DNA of 53,236 nt from an uncultured Bacteroidales bacterium. GTDB taxonomy: Bacteria; Bacteroidota; Bacteroidia; Bacteroidales; Paludibacteraceae. Both the position numbers and the translations under genes were made by a program. The stretch lies in assembly GCA_902780495.1 (NCBI GenBank), contig CACZFM010000015.1, forward strand, positions 1-53,236, written 5' to 3'. The notes under the pieces were generated by a model. That model saw nothing but the letters and a program-made list of their open reading frames with translations, searched no databases and was not told the origin of the DNA. Position 1 is the stretch's first letter. Each line of letters begins with the position of its first letter. Of this stretch, positions 32,165 to 40,022 are shown piece after piece.

Positions 32165-34495
32165 TTAGTGCATAATTAGGATTTTTATCTCCTGATGGCT
32201 GCTTCCGCTATGGCAGAGGGCCGTATATACACCGCTTGTCACACGCTTGCCGGAATGATTCTTTCCGTTCCAGGTAGCCATGCCGCCGTTGCTGAGGGTC
32301 TCATACACCAGATTACCTCCTGCATCAATAATCTTCACGGTAGATTCTTCCATCAGTCCGGTCAAGGTGATAACGCCTTCATATTCAGAACGAACAGGGT
32401 TAGGATATGCATAGGCTGTGGAGAAGTCGTCTAACGGTTCGGTAGCGTCACTCTGGTAGGACATCAGTCCTCCGTCTGTCCCTACGTACACGACACCCGA
32501 TCGGGGCTCTATGGCAAGGGACATAATCTTATTGGATGGCAAGGGGGAGTTGTCTGTTGTGAAATGCTCAATCGTTTCCGTGCCGTCTTCGGACATAAGG
32601 TAAAGCCCGCTACCTTCCGTTCCTATCCATTTGCGGTTGGCGCCGTCCACAACAATGGCGTTTATTCGTTCGCTACCCAATAGGTAGTCGGCCAGATTAG
32701 TACCATCGTTGCGTGCAATCTTTATTCGTACGCAGGCATCCGATGTCCGGAAATCTACATTGGAGGGGATGGGGATAATACCTTCTTCCGTACCAATCCA
32801 TACATCGCCATTGTGGTCTTGTGCCATACAATAGATGAATTCCGGCCGAACTTGATTGCCGTCCTGGTCGGTCCATGAACTGCGGAAATAGCTTGTCAGA
32901 TTGGCATTGTTTTCTGCATCACCCCGATCGTCTATCAGTAGCAAACCTGTGTTATAGCGTGCCACAGGAATCCATTTGTAATGGCTGTTGCGCGTGTCTT
33001 GAACGACTTCCTGAGGCGTTTCCAGACTGAACATTTGGTTGGTCGATGTAACGAAGATGTCGTGGGTATACCAGTTTGCCATCTCAGCATGGTGGGCTGC
33101 CTCTATTTGGCTGCGTGTGACCACGTGGATAGGCTTGGCCAAACTGCCCGCATTAAGAAACCACAGGTCTCCTTTCTCGTCAAACATGGCACCATCCAGA
33201 CGGTTATACAGGGTTGCAGCCGGAGAAGATGCATCAATGGCTGATTTGATAGGGCTATTGGTGTGGATATACCATTTCACGACGTTGCTACCTTGCAGTT
33301 CAATCAGTCCCTGCCCGTAACTGGTAACAAAGATATGCTCTGGGTCTTGTGGGTCTACAGCTACATTCATCAGGTCATACACAGGGTGTTGTAATTGGCT
33401 GTAAAGCTGGTTGTTAGTAACATTAGTCCAGTGTGTTCCGTCAAACACCATCACATTGCCGGCTATCATGTCGTTTACGGCCCACCTGGAGCCGGGTACT
33501 ACATACAGTCTGTTATGTGCCACTTTCATGCGGTAGGGACGATTAACGGCGGGACCTTCAGGTAGATAGAAATTGACAGCTCCGTCTGTGGTGTATTGCA
33601 CAACTCCGGCTTCATCACCTGCTACCCAGCAGTTGTTTCCCTCTAACAATACATCCGCCACAAAGTGCGATACGGGAGTGGTTTGGATGGTCTCGCCTTC
33701 CAGTCGGTACAGGGCAAAGTCGGCAATGGCGTAGAGAGAGGAATGTTGACGCAGGGTTGTGAATGTCTTGTCGGTGGCGATGGCGTGCCATGTACCGCCG
33801 TTACGTACATACGGTTTCCCGCTTTGCAGAAGATACAGCATACCGTCTTGCGCGGCCACGGAAGTCAACCTTCCTTCTGCCGGTAACGGGCAACTGTGCC
33901 AATGGTTGTAGTCAAGAAGGTTGTCGCGCTTTGAGGCGGCATAAAGGGTGTTTTCGGAAACGGCATAGATACTGTCCCCCAGAATGGTAGTGGCCAGCAC
34001 GTTCACGGCACTGCCGTTTTCACCGATATAGTATGAATCGGCTATCTCGCGTTTGCGCAGGTTCACTGCCATAACGCCGAATGACATGGAGCAGTAGGCC
34101 CTTTCGCCATCCATATAGATATGATTGATAGTCTTGTCGCTATTGATATCTTTGTCTCTCAAGTCGTTCAGCGGATAGATAGTCCCCTTGTTGTCAAGGA
34201 GGTCTATTTGACCATTGGTATAGGCGATGAATAGTATCTTCATCGCTTCATTGCTTGCTATCTGGCATACGGAGGAACCGTTCAATCCTACCTGTTTGTC
34301 ATAGCAGGTGATAGCTCCGTCCTCTTTATTGACAGAGAAGAGGGCTTTGTCTGCCAAAGCAAATATCTCATCGCCTTGTTGTGCGAGTTGTGTCACATGG
34401 TTATAAGAGAAATGGCTTTTCCATTCTCCGATTTTGCTGGCCGTGGCTGCTTGCAGTATGCACAGACCTGTTGCGATAAGAAGAAAACGTTTCAT
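32165..34495 (-). CDS. porZ: Type IX secretion system protein PorZ
   Basis: The 776-residue protein has a signal peptide (cleavage near AATAS), then KIGEWKSHFSYN, two beta-propeller domains (about 20-680, with repeated motifs such as DVWIGTEEGI, KWIGTEGSGLYL and VVYVGTDGGLMSY), and a C-terminal immunoglobulin-like domain: AYPNPVR, then VKIIDAGGNLVYE, then SGVYTAL. Length and design equal those of Porphyromonas gingivalis PorZ, a surface member of the PorU-PorV-PorQ-PorZ attachment complex that finishes T9SS cargo and adds A-LPS. It overlaps the rdgB stop by 4 nt. Its presence implies that the organism has a type IX secretion system. Confidence 0.88.
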   Translation of the reverse strand: MKRFLLIATGLCILQAATASKIGEWKSHFSYNHVTQLAQQGDEIFALADKALFSVNKEDGAITCYDKQVGLNGSSVCQIASNEAMKILFIAYTNGQIDLLDNKGTIYPLNDLRDKDINSDKTINHIYMDGERAYCSMSFGVMAVNLRKREIADSYYIGENGSAVNVLATTILGDSIYAVSENTLYAASKRDNLLDYNHWHSCPLPAEGRLTSVAAQDGMLYLLQSGKPYVRNGGTWHAIATDKTFTTLRQHSSLYAIADFALYRLEGETIQTTPVSHFVADVLLEGNNCWVAGDEAGVVQYTTDGAVNFYLPEGPAVNRPYRMKVAHNRLYVVPGSRWAVNDMIAGNVMVFDGTHWTNVTNNQLYSQLQHPVYDLMNVAVDPQDPEHIFVTSYGQGLIELQGSNVVKWYIHTNSPIKSAIDASSPAATLYNRLDGAMFDEKGDLWFLNAGSLAKPIHVVTRSQIEAAHHAEMANWYTHDIFVTSTNQMFSLETPQEVVQDTRNSHYKWIPVARYNTGLLLIDDRGDAENNANLTSYFRSSWTDQDGNQVRPEFIYCMAQDHNGDVWIGTEEGIIPIPSNVDFRTSDACVRIKIARNDGTNLADYLLGSERINAIVVDGANRKWIGTEGSGLYLMSEDGTETIEHFTTDNSPLPSNKIMSLAIEPRSGVVYVGTDGGLMSYQSDATEPLDDFSTAYAYPNPVRSEYEGVITLTGLMEESTVKIIDAGGNLVYETLSNGGMATWNGKNHSGKRVTSGVYTALCHSGSSHQEIKILIMH

Positions 34496-35106
34496 AGTTC
34501 AGACAGATAGTTTCGTAGTTGTCGGATGGCTCTTCCTCGGTGACTGATATTGTTTTTCTCGTCTGCCGTCAGTTGAGCGAAGGTGCGGGTGTATCCTTCG
34601 GGTATGAATAATGCATCATAACCGAAACCGCCGTTGCCTTGTTCTTGTTCGGCTATACTGCCGCGGACGATGCCTTCCAGTTGTACCTCTTCACCCGAAG
34701 GGCGAAGCAGGGTAACAACGGTGCGGAAGCGTGCCTGCCTTTGGTCGGACGGATAGGGTAGTAGGGCTTGCAGCAGTTTGCGGCGGTTATTCGCGCTATC
34801 GGTTGGTTCGCCTGCATAGCGCGCGGAATATACGCCGGGTGCGCCGTTCAGGGCTTCTACTTCCAATCCTGTGTCATCGGCTATTACGCCGAACAGGTTT
34901 TTTGCCCTTTCGGGCTGTGTTGCTTTCAGCCGATCCATTACGGTGCGGGCTTTCAGCAACGAATTTTCCTCCAGTGTAGTACCGGTTTCCGCTATGTCTT
35001 CATGGAAACCGATATCGGAGAGGGATAAAATCTCATAAGCCGCGGGAAGTATTTGTCGTACTTCCTGCAGCTTATGAGCATTATTGGTCGCAAAAACCAG
35101 TTGCAT
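34492..35106 (-). CDS. rdgB: Non-canonical purine NTP pyrophosphatase (RdgB/HAM1)
   Basis: The 204-residue enzyme removes ITP, dITP and XTP from nucleotide pools. It shows FATNNAHKLQEV at 5-16, ETGTTLEENSLLKAR near 42, ADDTGLEVEALNGAPGVYSARYAG near 75, FGYDALF near 160 and SHRGRAIRQL near the C-terminus, all family positions. It lies 5 nt after aspA and overlaps porZ by 4 nt. Confidence 0.96.
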   Translation of the reverse strand: MQLVFATNNAHKLQEVRQILPAAYEILSLSDIGFHEDIAETGTTLEENSLLKARTVMDRLKATQPERAKNLFGVIADDTGLEVEALNGAPGVYSARYAGEPTDSANNRRKLLQALLPYPSDQRQARFRTVVTLLRPSGEEVQLEGIVRGSIAEQEQGNGGFGYDALFIPEGYTRTFAQLTADEKNNISHRGRAIRQLRNYLSEL

Positions 35107-35111
35107 GATTA

Positions 35112-36545
35112 TCAGCGGCGCGGCTTGATATTCAGTTTCACGGGCTTAATCATGTTTTCCGGCGACAGAATGGTATCCAGTTCCTCTTTGGTCAGGATGC
35201 CGTGTTCCAGCACCAGGTCATACACGCCTTTGCCTGTCGCCATAGCCTCTTTGGCTATCTTTGTAGAGTTCTTATAACCGATGATGGGGTTCAGGGCGGT
35301 TACAATACCGATGGAACCGGTGATGTAGTCGCGGCAACGCTGTTCGTTGGCTTGGATGCCTTCGATGCAGTATTTGCGCATCACGTCAAATCCGTTCATC
35401 ATGATTTCAGCACTCTCGAAACAGCATTGTGCCATGGTGGGCTCCATTGCGTTCAGCTCCATTTGAGCGGCTTCGTTGCACATGGCTACGCACAGGTCAT
35501 TACCAATCACTTTGTATGAAATCTGGTTCATCACTTCCGGAATAACGGGGTTCACCTTTCCGGGCATGATGCTGCTACCGGGTTGGCGTGCGGGCAGGTC
35601 AATCTCGTGCAAACCGCATTTCGGACCCGAACCGAGCAGACGCAGGTCGTTCGAAATCTTGTTCATCTTGGTGGCAATACGGCGCAATACACTGCTATAG
35701 CCTACCATGCAGGATGTGTCGCTGGTAGCGGCTACCAGGTCTTCTGCCAGTACCACGTTCCAACCGGTGATTTGTGCCATGGCTTTGACGCATTTCTCCG
35801 AATAACCGGGTTCGGAGCAGATACCGGTACCGATGGCAGTGGCACCCATATTGACGGTCAGGAATTCCTCGGCAGCATCGTTCAGATGTTTGATTTCATC
35901 ACGCAGAATGCTTGCAAACGCACCGAAAGTCTGTCCCAGAGTCATGGGAACGGCATCTTCCAATTGGGTACGACCCATCTTGAGCACGTTCTTGAATTCT
36001 TCGGCTTTCTTCTGGAAAGCATCAATCATCTGCTGGTAATGTTTCATAAACTCCATGTGAGTAGCATAGAGTCCCATGTGGATAGCAGCAGGATATGCAT
36101 CGTTGGTGGATTGCGAGCAGTTCACATGGTCGTTCGGCGAGCAGTATTGGTACTCTCCGGGTTGGTGACCCATCACCTGCAATGCGCGGTTGGCGATTAC
36201 CTCGTTAGCATTCATGTTGGTGGTGGTTCCTGCACCGCCTTGAATCATATCCACAGGGAACATGTCATGATGTTTGCCTGCCAGCAGTTCTTCGCAAGCC
36301 TGTTTGATGCCTTTGAACTGTTCGTCGGTCAGCAGTCCCAGTTCGTGGTTAGCCATAGCGGCACCCAGTTTGGTGTAAGCCAGACCGTTGATAAAGGCGG
36401 GATAGTCACACAACTTGAACTTCGAAATGGGGAAGTTCTCAATACCACGTTGCGTTTGTACGCCGTACAAGGCCTCTACGGGAATCTGCAACTCGCCGAT
36501 GAGGTCGCTTTCGGTACGAGTCTTTCCAGAGAATTTTGTTTCCAT
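35112..36545 (-). CDS. aspA: Aspartate ammonia-lyase
   Basis: The 477-residue enzyme of the fumarase/aspartase superfamily splits aspartate into fumarate and ammonia. It shows GVQTQRGIENFPIS near 30, the region TTTNMNANEV near 107, STNDAYP near 150, and the mobile catalytic loop GSSIMPGKVNPVIPE near 322. Close similarity is to AspA rather than FumC (ALYGVQTQRGIENF and KVIGNDL). In anaerobic Bacteroidales it feeds fumarate to fumarate reductase. It lies 39 nt after the HIT gene with no promoter visible between. Confidence 0.93.
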   Translation of the reverse strand: METKFSGKTRTESDLIGELQIPVEALYGVQTQRGIENFPISKFKLCDYPAFINGLAYTKLGAAMANHELGLLTDEQFKGIKQACEELLAGKHHDMFPVDMIQGGAGTTTNMNANEVIANRALQVMGHQPGEYQYCSPNDHVNCSQSTNDAYPAAIHMGLYATHMEFMKHYQQMIDAFQKKAEEFKNVLKMGRTQLEDAVPMTLGQTFGAFASILRDEIKHLNDAAEEFLTVNMGATAIGTGICSEPGYSEKCVKAMAQITGWNVVLAEDLVAATSDTSCMVGYSSVLRRIATKMNKISNDLRLLGSGPKCGLHEIDLPARQPGSSIMPGKVNPVIPEVMNQISYKVIGNDLCVAMCNEAAQMELNAMEPTMAQCCFESAEIMMNGFDVMRKYCIEGIQANEQRCRDYITGSIGIVTALNPIIGYKNSTKIAKEAMATGKGVYDLVLEHGILTKEELDTILSPENMIKPVKLNIKPRR

Positions 36546-36584
36546 AAACTTTTTATTGATTTTGATTGTTGGTTGTCGTGCTTA

Positions 36585-36992
36585 TCATGCTTTTTCGATA
36601 GCTTCCGCAATGGAGTTGGCGATTTCGCACATCTCTTCTGCGGGAAGATTCAGTTTGGGATTGGTGAACAGCATATCTTTTTCCGTGTCCATCGGAACAA
36701 GGTGAATATGCACATGGTTCACTTCCATGCCTAATACGGCCACACCTACGCGTTTGCAGCCTGTGGCTTCCTTGATGCCGCGTGCCACCATCTTGGCGAA
36801 CACCATCATATCGCCCAGCAGGGTATCATCCAAGTCAAAGATATAGTCTGCTTCGGGTTCCGGCAGTTTAGGAATAACCAGTGTATGGCCTTTCTTCAGG
36901 GGATTGATATCCAGAAAAGCGTAGAAACGGTCGTCTTCCGCCACTTTGTAGCTGGGTATCTCGCCGTTGATAATACGTGTGAACAGGGTCAT
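36585..36992 (-). CDS. HIT family nucleotide-binding protein
   Basis: The 135-residue protein has the histidine triad HVHIHLVP near 93, the N-terminal IFxxIIxGEIPSxK-type start (TLFTRIINGEIPSYK) and KKGHTLVIPK near 33. HIT proteins hydrolyse nucleoside phosphoramidates or AMP-lysyl compounds. It follows greA by 15 nt. Confidence 0.95.
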   Translation of the reverse strand: MTLFTRIINGEIPSYKVAEDDRFYAFLDINPLKKGHTLVIPKLPEPEADYIFDLDDTLLGDMMVFAKMVARGIKEATGCKRVGVAVLGMEVNHVHIHLVPMDTEKDMLFTNPKLNLPAEEMCEIANSIAEAIEKA

Positions 36993-37007
36993 AGTTGTAC
37001 GCGATGT

Positions 37008-37478
37008 TTATACGGTGATATCCAGTATTTCATATTCCATCAGTCCGGCGGGCACGTTTATCTTGGCGATGTCGCCCACTTTCTTGCCCATCAGGCCTTT
37101 GGCGATGGGGGTATTGGTGGAGATTTTGCCTTCCATGATATTAGCCTCGCCTTCGGTCACGATTTGATAGGTTTTTTCTGCGCCGGTGTTAAGGATGCGC
37201 ACATGCACTTTGGTCAGTATCTGCACTTCATCGGTGTTGATGGTGGAAGTGTCGATGATGCTGGCGTCCATGATTTTGGCTTTCAGCATGGCTATCTTGC
37301 TCTCCAACCGTCCTTGTTCTTCTTTTGCGGCATCGTATTCGGCGTTTTCACTCAAATCGCCTTTGTCGCGTGCTTCCGCAATAGCGGCGATGACGCGCGG
37401 CCGTTCCGTTCCTTCCAGGAAGCGGAGTTCGTCTTTCAGTTTCTGCAGTCCTTCTGCAGTCATGTAAATGGTTGCCAT
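37008..37478 (-). CDS. greA: Transcription elongation factor GreA
   Basis: The 156-residue protein has the N-terminal coiled-coil with DLSENAEYDAAKEEQ (about 42-56), whose acidic tip activates RNA cleavage by stalled RNA polymerase, and the C-terminal FKBP-like domain with ISTNTPIAKGLMGKKVGD. It rescues arrested transcription complexes. It lies 15 nt after a small unlisted gene and is followed by HIT, aspA, rdgB and porZ on what looks like one transcript. Confidence 0.96.
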   Translation of the reverse strand: MATIYMTAEGLQKLKDELRFLEGTERPRVIAAIAEARDKGDLSENAEYDAAKEEQGRLESKIAMLKAKIMDASIIDTSTINTDEVQILTKVHVRILNTGAEKTYQIVTEGEANIMEGKISTNTPIAKGLMGKKVGDIAKINVPAGLMEYEILDITV

Positions 37479-37493
37479 AATATAATAAGGTAT

Positions 37494-37655
37494 TTAATAT
37501 TTTCTATTCAGTATTTCACTCATAATCACAGCCTTCCTTACCTCTCCAATATCGGAGAAATCTATCGGAGTGCCCTGATTTTCTTTTGTTTCCGAAGGGG
37601 CATTGTTGCGCCATATATTCTCCTCTTGCGGGGAGTTTTGTGTGGTTTTTTTCAT
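37494..37655 (-). CDS. Small 53-residue protein upstream of greA
   Basis: ATG at 37655 to TAA at 37496-37494 encodes 53 residues: a polar, unstructured N-terminal half (start MKKTTQNSPQEENIW) and a conserved-looking C-terminal half, IDFSDIGEVRKAVIMSEIL followed by NRKY. The ending, an Ile/Asp strand then an Arg/Lys helix closing on SEILNRKY, resembles tails I recall in small Bacteroidota proteins without known function. It lies between the promoter/terminator leader and greA, 15 nt from the greA start, so the two are probably translated from the same mRNA. Function unknown. Confidence 0.75.
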   Translation of the reverse strand: MKKTTQNSPQEENIWRNNAPSETKENQGTPIDFSDIGEVRKAVIMSEILNRKY

Positions 37656-37661
37656 CTTTCT

Positions 37662-37700
37662 CTAAAAACAACAGGGGACTTCACAGCCACCTGTTGCCAT
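37662..37700 (-). CDS. Possible 12-residue leader peptide overlapping a terminator
   Basis: ATG at 37700 reads MATGGCEVPCCF and stops at TAG (37664-37662), directly after the T-run of the terminator hairpin. Three of the twelve codons are TGT (Cys). The peptide and the terminator use the same bases, as in classical attenuators where ribosome position decides the RNA fold. Short enough to be chance; the arrangement with promoter and terminator is what makes it notable. Confidence 0.4.
   Translation of the reverse strand: MATGGCEVPCCF
37664..37696 (-). terminator. Terminator-like hairpin in the greA operon leader
   Basis: CAACAGG (37696-37690) and CCTGTTG (37675-37669) form a perfect 7-bp stem with a 14-nt loop, followed by TTTTT. 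It lies about 40 nt after the predicted start and before the small protein and greA, so it would reduce transcription unless bypassed. Confidence 0.65.
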
Positions 37701-37742
37701 TAAACCTAAACCTTAACTATGAAAATTTTTTGTTTTCGGGTG

Positions 37743-37774
37743 CAAAGGTACTACTTTTTCCCGAATGTACCAAA
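37743..37774 (-). promoter_or_regulatory. Promoter of the greA operon
   Basis: TTTG (37774-37771), 20-nt spacer, TACCTTTG (37750-37743). The leader before the small protein is about 80 nt and before greA about 258 nt. Confidence 0.87.
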
Positions 37775-37818
37775 TATTTATTAAAAAAAATGACTTTTTT
37801 TGTTGTTTTTCTTGAAAA

Positions 37819-38718
37819 TCAGAACCAAACGCCCAATCCGATGCAGCCGCTCAGGGGTTGAAGGTATAGTTTTTCGGTTCCGGCGGTGTTCAGCACAATC
37901 TTGTTGCTGGCGGCATCAGGATTCAGACAACCTTCGCCGAAAAGGCTCAGCGTGCATACATCCAGATCCCACTCTTTTTCCAAGCGCAGGGAGAGGTTGA
38001 CTACCGCAAATTTTTCATTCAGATAGGTGTCATCGCTGCGCCAAGGAGACATGCCGATACGTCCGTCCAGCGTGATATCGTAGGGGAATGTATGTTTGTA
38101 GCCTATCTCCAGATACGACGACCATGCACGTTTCCGGGTTTCTGTTATTTCTATTCCCGGTTCTCCGTCTATTTCGGTCTCTATCTCTTCTTCCTCGTAG
38201 TTGTAATCCACGTTTTTGTCGCTATTGGGCAGACCAACGCAAGTGTACCAGTTGATGTACAGTGGGAAATTCAGCAGTTCGCCGAAATCGTAGCCGCCTT
38301 CTATTTCCAGATGATAGGTGTAGTCGTATTTCTTGTCATACGGATTGTGGGTGAAGAAATTGTAGTAGGTCGCGCCCACATGTGCACCGTAGAACGAGAA
38401 GTTGGCAAACAAATCCACTTCGGGAGTGAAGAATGTATTAGGATTGGCGCCGCTCAGGCTGTCTTCCGCTGTCAGGGGTTTGTTGCGGAATTTCCAGTCA
38501 CTGGCACCCACCGAACCCCATGCGCCTACGCGGAATGCCGTCACTTCGCCGTCATAGCCCACTTCCAAATCGGGCTGGAAACTCAATCCGCCGTTATATT
38601 GGCCGCGCCAGAGATAGGTACTCACCAGTTCTGCGCCTGCTTCGTAGGCGAATTTCACATCTGCCGAGGCGGTCATCGCGCCTGCCAGCAGAGCCATCAA
38701 AAGAAATGTTTTTTTCAT
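37819..38718 (-). CDS. Predicted outer-membrane beta-barrel protein
   Basis: The 299-residue protein has a signal peptide (cleavage near ASA-DV, residue 19-20), then alternating hydrophobic/polar strands rich in aromatic residues (AGAELVSTYLWRGQYN, VGATYYNFFTH, YLEIGYKHTFPY, VNLSLRLEKEW) and a C-terminal ending in GLGVWF; a terminal Phe is typical of barrels inserted by BamA. The YLWRG element resembles a family of conserved outer-membrane proteins of unknown function. An acidic stretch near 185 (EEEEIE) is probably an exposed loop. It follows the BspA-like gene by 36 nt and likely shares its promoter. Confidence 0.8.
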   Translation of the reverse strand: MKKTFLLMALLAGAMTASADVKFAYEAGAELVSTYLWRGQYNGGLSFQPDLEVGYDGEVTAFRVGAWGSVGASDWKFRNKPLTAEDSLSGANPNTFFTPEVDLFANFSFYGAHVGATYYNFFTHNPYDKKYDYTYHLEIEGGYDFGELLNFPLYINWYTCVGLPNSDKNVDYNYEEEEIETEIDGEPGIEITETRKRAWSSYLEIGYKHTFPYDITLDGRIGMSPWRSDDTYLNEKFAVVNLSLRLEKEWDLDVCTLSLFGEGCLNPDAASNKIVLNTAGTEKLYLQPLSGCIGLGVWF

Positions 38719-38754
38719 TTTTCTATTGTCGTTTAAGTGTATATTCGTTTTCTG

Positions 38755-39537
38755 TTATTCCACCGTTTGTCCTTGCAGGTCATAGTAGGTGCCGTCGCGC
38801 AGGATGCATATCCGTCCGTTACGCATGGTTTTCTGCACGCGGGGCATATCGGCTTGTATGTCGCTGCAGCCGGTGCCGGGACCCGGATCACGGCGCAGGC
38901 AAGTGAAGTAGTCGCCGATGCCGGGCGCATCCTGATAGGCTTCCCATGCTCCTTCGGGCACGGTGATAGTGATATCTTCCGATGTGGATGCTTCCAGAGT
39001 CGTCCAAGGGTTGTATGCGCCGTTGTCGGCATCTGACAGTTCACAGTCGGGGGGAACGCTGCCTAAGAACTCTATCTCGGTCAGTCCGGGCAGGATGATA
39101 GACGATAGTTCAAGGGTCTGCAGGCTGGCGGGAAGCACCAGTTTGCCGGTCAGGTTGGGCAGGTTGCTGAATGCCAGTGTCTTGATGGTGGCAACGTTGC
39201 TGGGGTTGGCAAAAACAATACTGGTGGCTGTCGCGCCCGCGAACGCCTGCGCGCCTATACATACTATGGTATAGGTCACTTCGCCTTGTTCCATTCCGCT
39301 GCCTGTCTGTCCGTCACCGGTGCCCACTGTTATACTGGCGGGAATAACGATTTCCGTGGCAGTGTAGATGCCTTTCAGCGTTTGGCTTTGTACCAATTCG
39401 GCTTGCATCGTAGCGATGTCGCAGTCATAAAATATTTTGCCATTACGCAGAATGGTGGAAATTGCTTGTGTCTCTGCCGTTGCATGGCTTGTTGCCATCA
39501 GCGCGATAACAATGATGAATAAAAAGGCTTTTTTCAT
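38755..39537 (-). CDS. Secreted BspA-like leucine-rich repeat protein
   Basis: The frame extends to 39657, but the ATG at 39537 begins a signal peptide (KKAFLFIIVIALMATSHA), giving 260 residues. The middle has BspA-type LRR_5 units (IGAQAFAGATATSIVFAN, IKTLAFSNLPNLTGKLVLP, LQTLELSSIILPGLTEIEFL). A cysteine-containing loop follows, and the C-terminal tail reads MRNGRICILRDGTYYDLQGQ. The giant protein at 40023-46385 ends in a similar tail. BspA-like proteins of oral and gut Bacteroidales bind host or microbial surfaces; the ligand here is unknown. The upstream part of the frame encodes the 11-bp array in the leader. Confidence 0.82.
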   Translation of the reverse strand: MKKAFLFIIVIALMATSHATAETQAISTILRNGKIFYDCDIATMQAELVQSQTLKGIYTATEIVIPASITVGTGDGQTGSGMEQGEVTYTIVCIGAQAFAGATATSIVFANPSNVATIKTLAFSNLPNLTGKLVLPASLQTLELSSIILPGLTEIEFLGSVPPDCELSDADNGAYNPWTTLEASTSEDITITVPEGAWEAYQDAPGIGDYFTCLRRDPGPGTGCSDIQADMPRVQKTMRNGRICILRDGTYYDLQGQTVE

Positions 39538-39574
39538 ATACTTTTTGTATCTTGGGTTATATGTAGATTCGTTT

Positions 39575-39629
39575 CGGTGTATGCTCGGTCCGTTTTCGGT
39601 CCATCTTCGGTCCATTTTCGGTATCATAA
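39575..39629. repeat. Tandem array, 5 units of 11 bp (CGGTCCATTTT)
   Basis: CGGT recurs at 39575, 39586, 39597, 39608 and 39619, exactly 11 bp apart: CGGTGTATGCT, CGGTCCGTTTT, CGGTCCATCTT, CGGTCCATTTT, CGGTATCATAA. On the minus strand it lies about 20-75 nt after the predicted start of the BspA-like gene, in its 5' leader. Confidence 0.85.
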
Positions 39630-39654
39630 TTTTAGGAAAACCGAAAAAAGCGCG

Positions 39655-39686
39655 CAAAAGTACAACAAATTTTTGATACTACCAAA
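39655..39686 (-). promoter_or_regulatory. Promoter of the BspA-like / outer-membrane protein operon
   Basis: TTTG (39686-39683), 20-nt spacer, TACTTTTG (39662-39655). The leader is about 110 nt and contains the 11-bp array. Confidence 0.87.
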
Positions 39687-39764
39687 TTTTCTGTTTCGTT
39701 TTTTTTATTTTCTTCCTTTTTTGGCTGTTTGGCCACATTTTTGTCCCCTCACCCTTTTTCACGC

Positions 39765-39802
39765 AGAAAGAAAGAGTGTGCGTCAGCGTTTGTGACACAC
39801 TC
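39765..39802 (-). terminator. Probable terminator after the giant surface-protein operon
   Basis: On the minus strand GAGTGT-GTCA pairs with TGAC-GC-ACACTC (10 bp with a 2-nt bulge, 7-nt loop), followed by TTTCTTTC. It lies 34 nt after the stop of the 57-residue gene. Confidence 0.6.
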
Positions 39803-39836
39803 CCTTTCATTCTATTGCGTTGTCATCCGTTCGGAC

Positions 39837-40010
39837 TTATACAAGACTCGGATGCGGGTCGTCAATATTCCCTGGGGCTCCTCCTCTCGGAACAAGTCCC
39901 GGAGTTGGAGCCTGTTGCACATCGCTGCCTACGCCCGACGGATCGCAAATGTTCGTCATTGCCTGGACCGACAATGACTCTGTAATAGGTTTTTTATACA
40001 TCTTTTTCAT
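39837..40010 (-). CDS. Small 57-residue protein downstream of the giant surface protein
   Basis: ATG at 40010 lies 12 nt after the giant gene's stop and the frame ends at TAA 39839-39837. The protein begins MKKMYKKPITESLSVQAM, then NICDPSGVGSD, and a Pro/Gly-rich acidic end (APTPGLVPRGGAPGN). The pattern M-K-K-x-Y-x-K-P-x-x-E followed by a Cys-x-x-SG segment matches, from memory, a large set of uncharacterised small Bacteroidales proteins found beside surface-protein genes. It has no signal peptide. A propeptide-like or signalling role is only a guess. Confidence 0.75.
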   Translation of the reverse strand: MKKMYKKPITESLSVQAMTNICDPSGVGSDVQQAPTPGLVPRGGAPGNIDDPHPSLV

Positions 40011-40022
40011 ATTTAGTGTGTA

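Noticed and set aside
35583..36734. 383-codon plus-strand frame opposite aspA and HIT
   Set aside because: It spans two certain genes on the other strand and their gap; no family motif.
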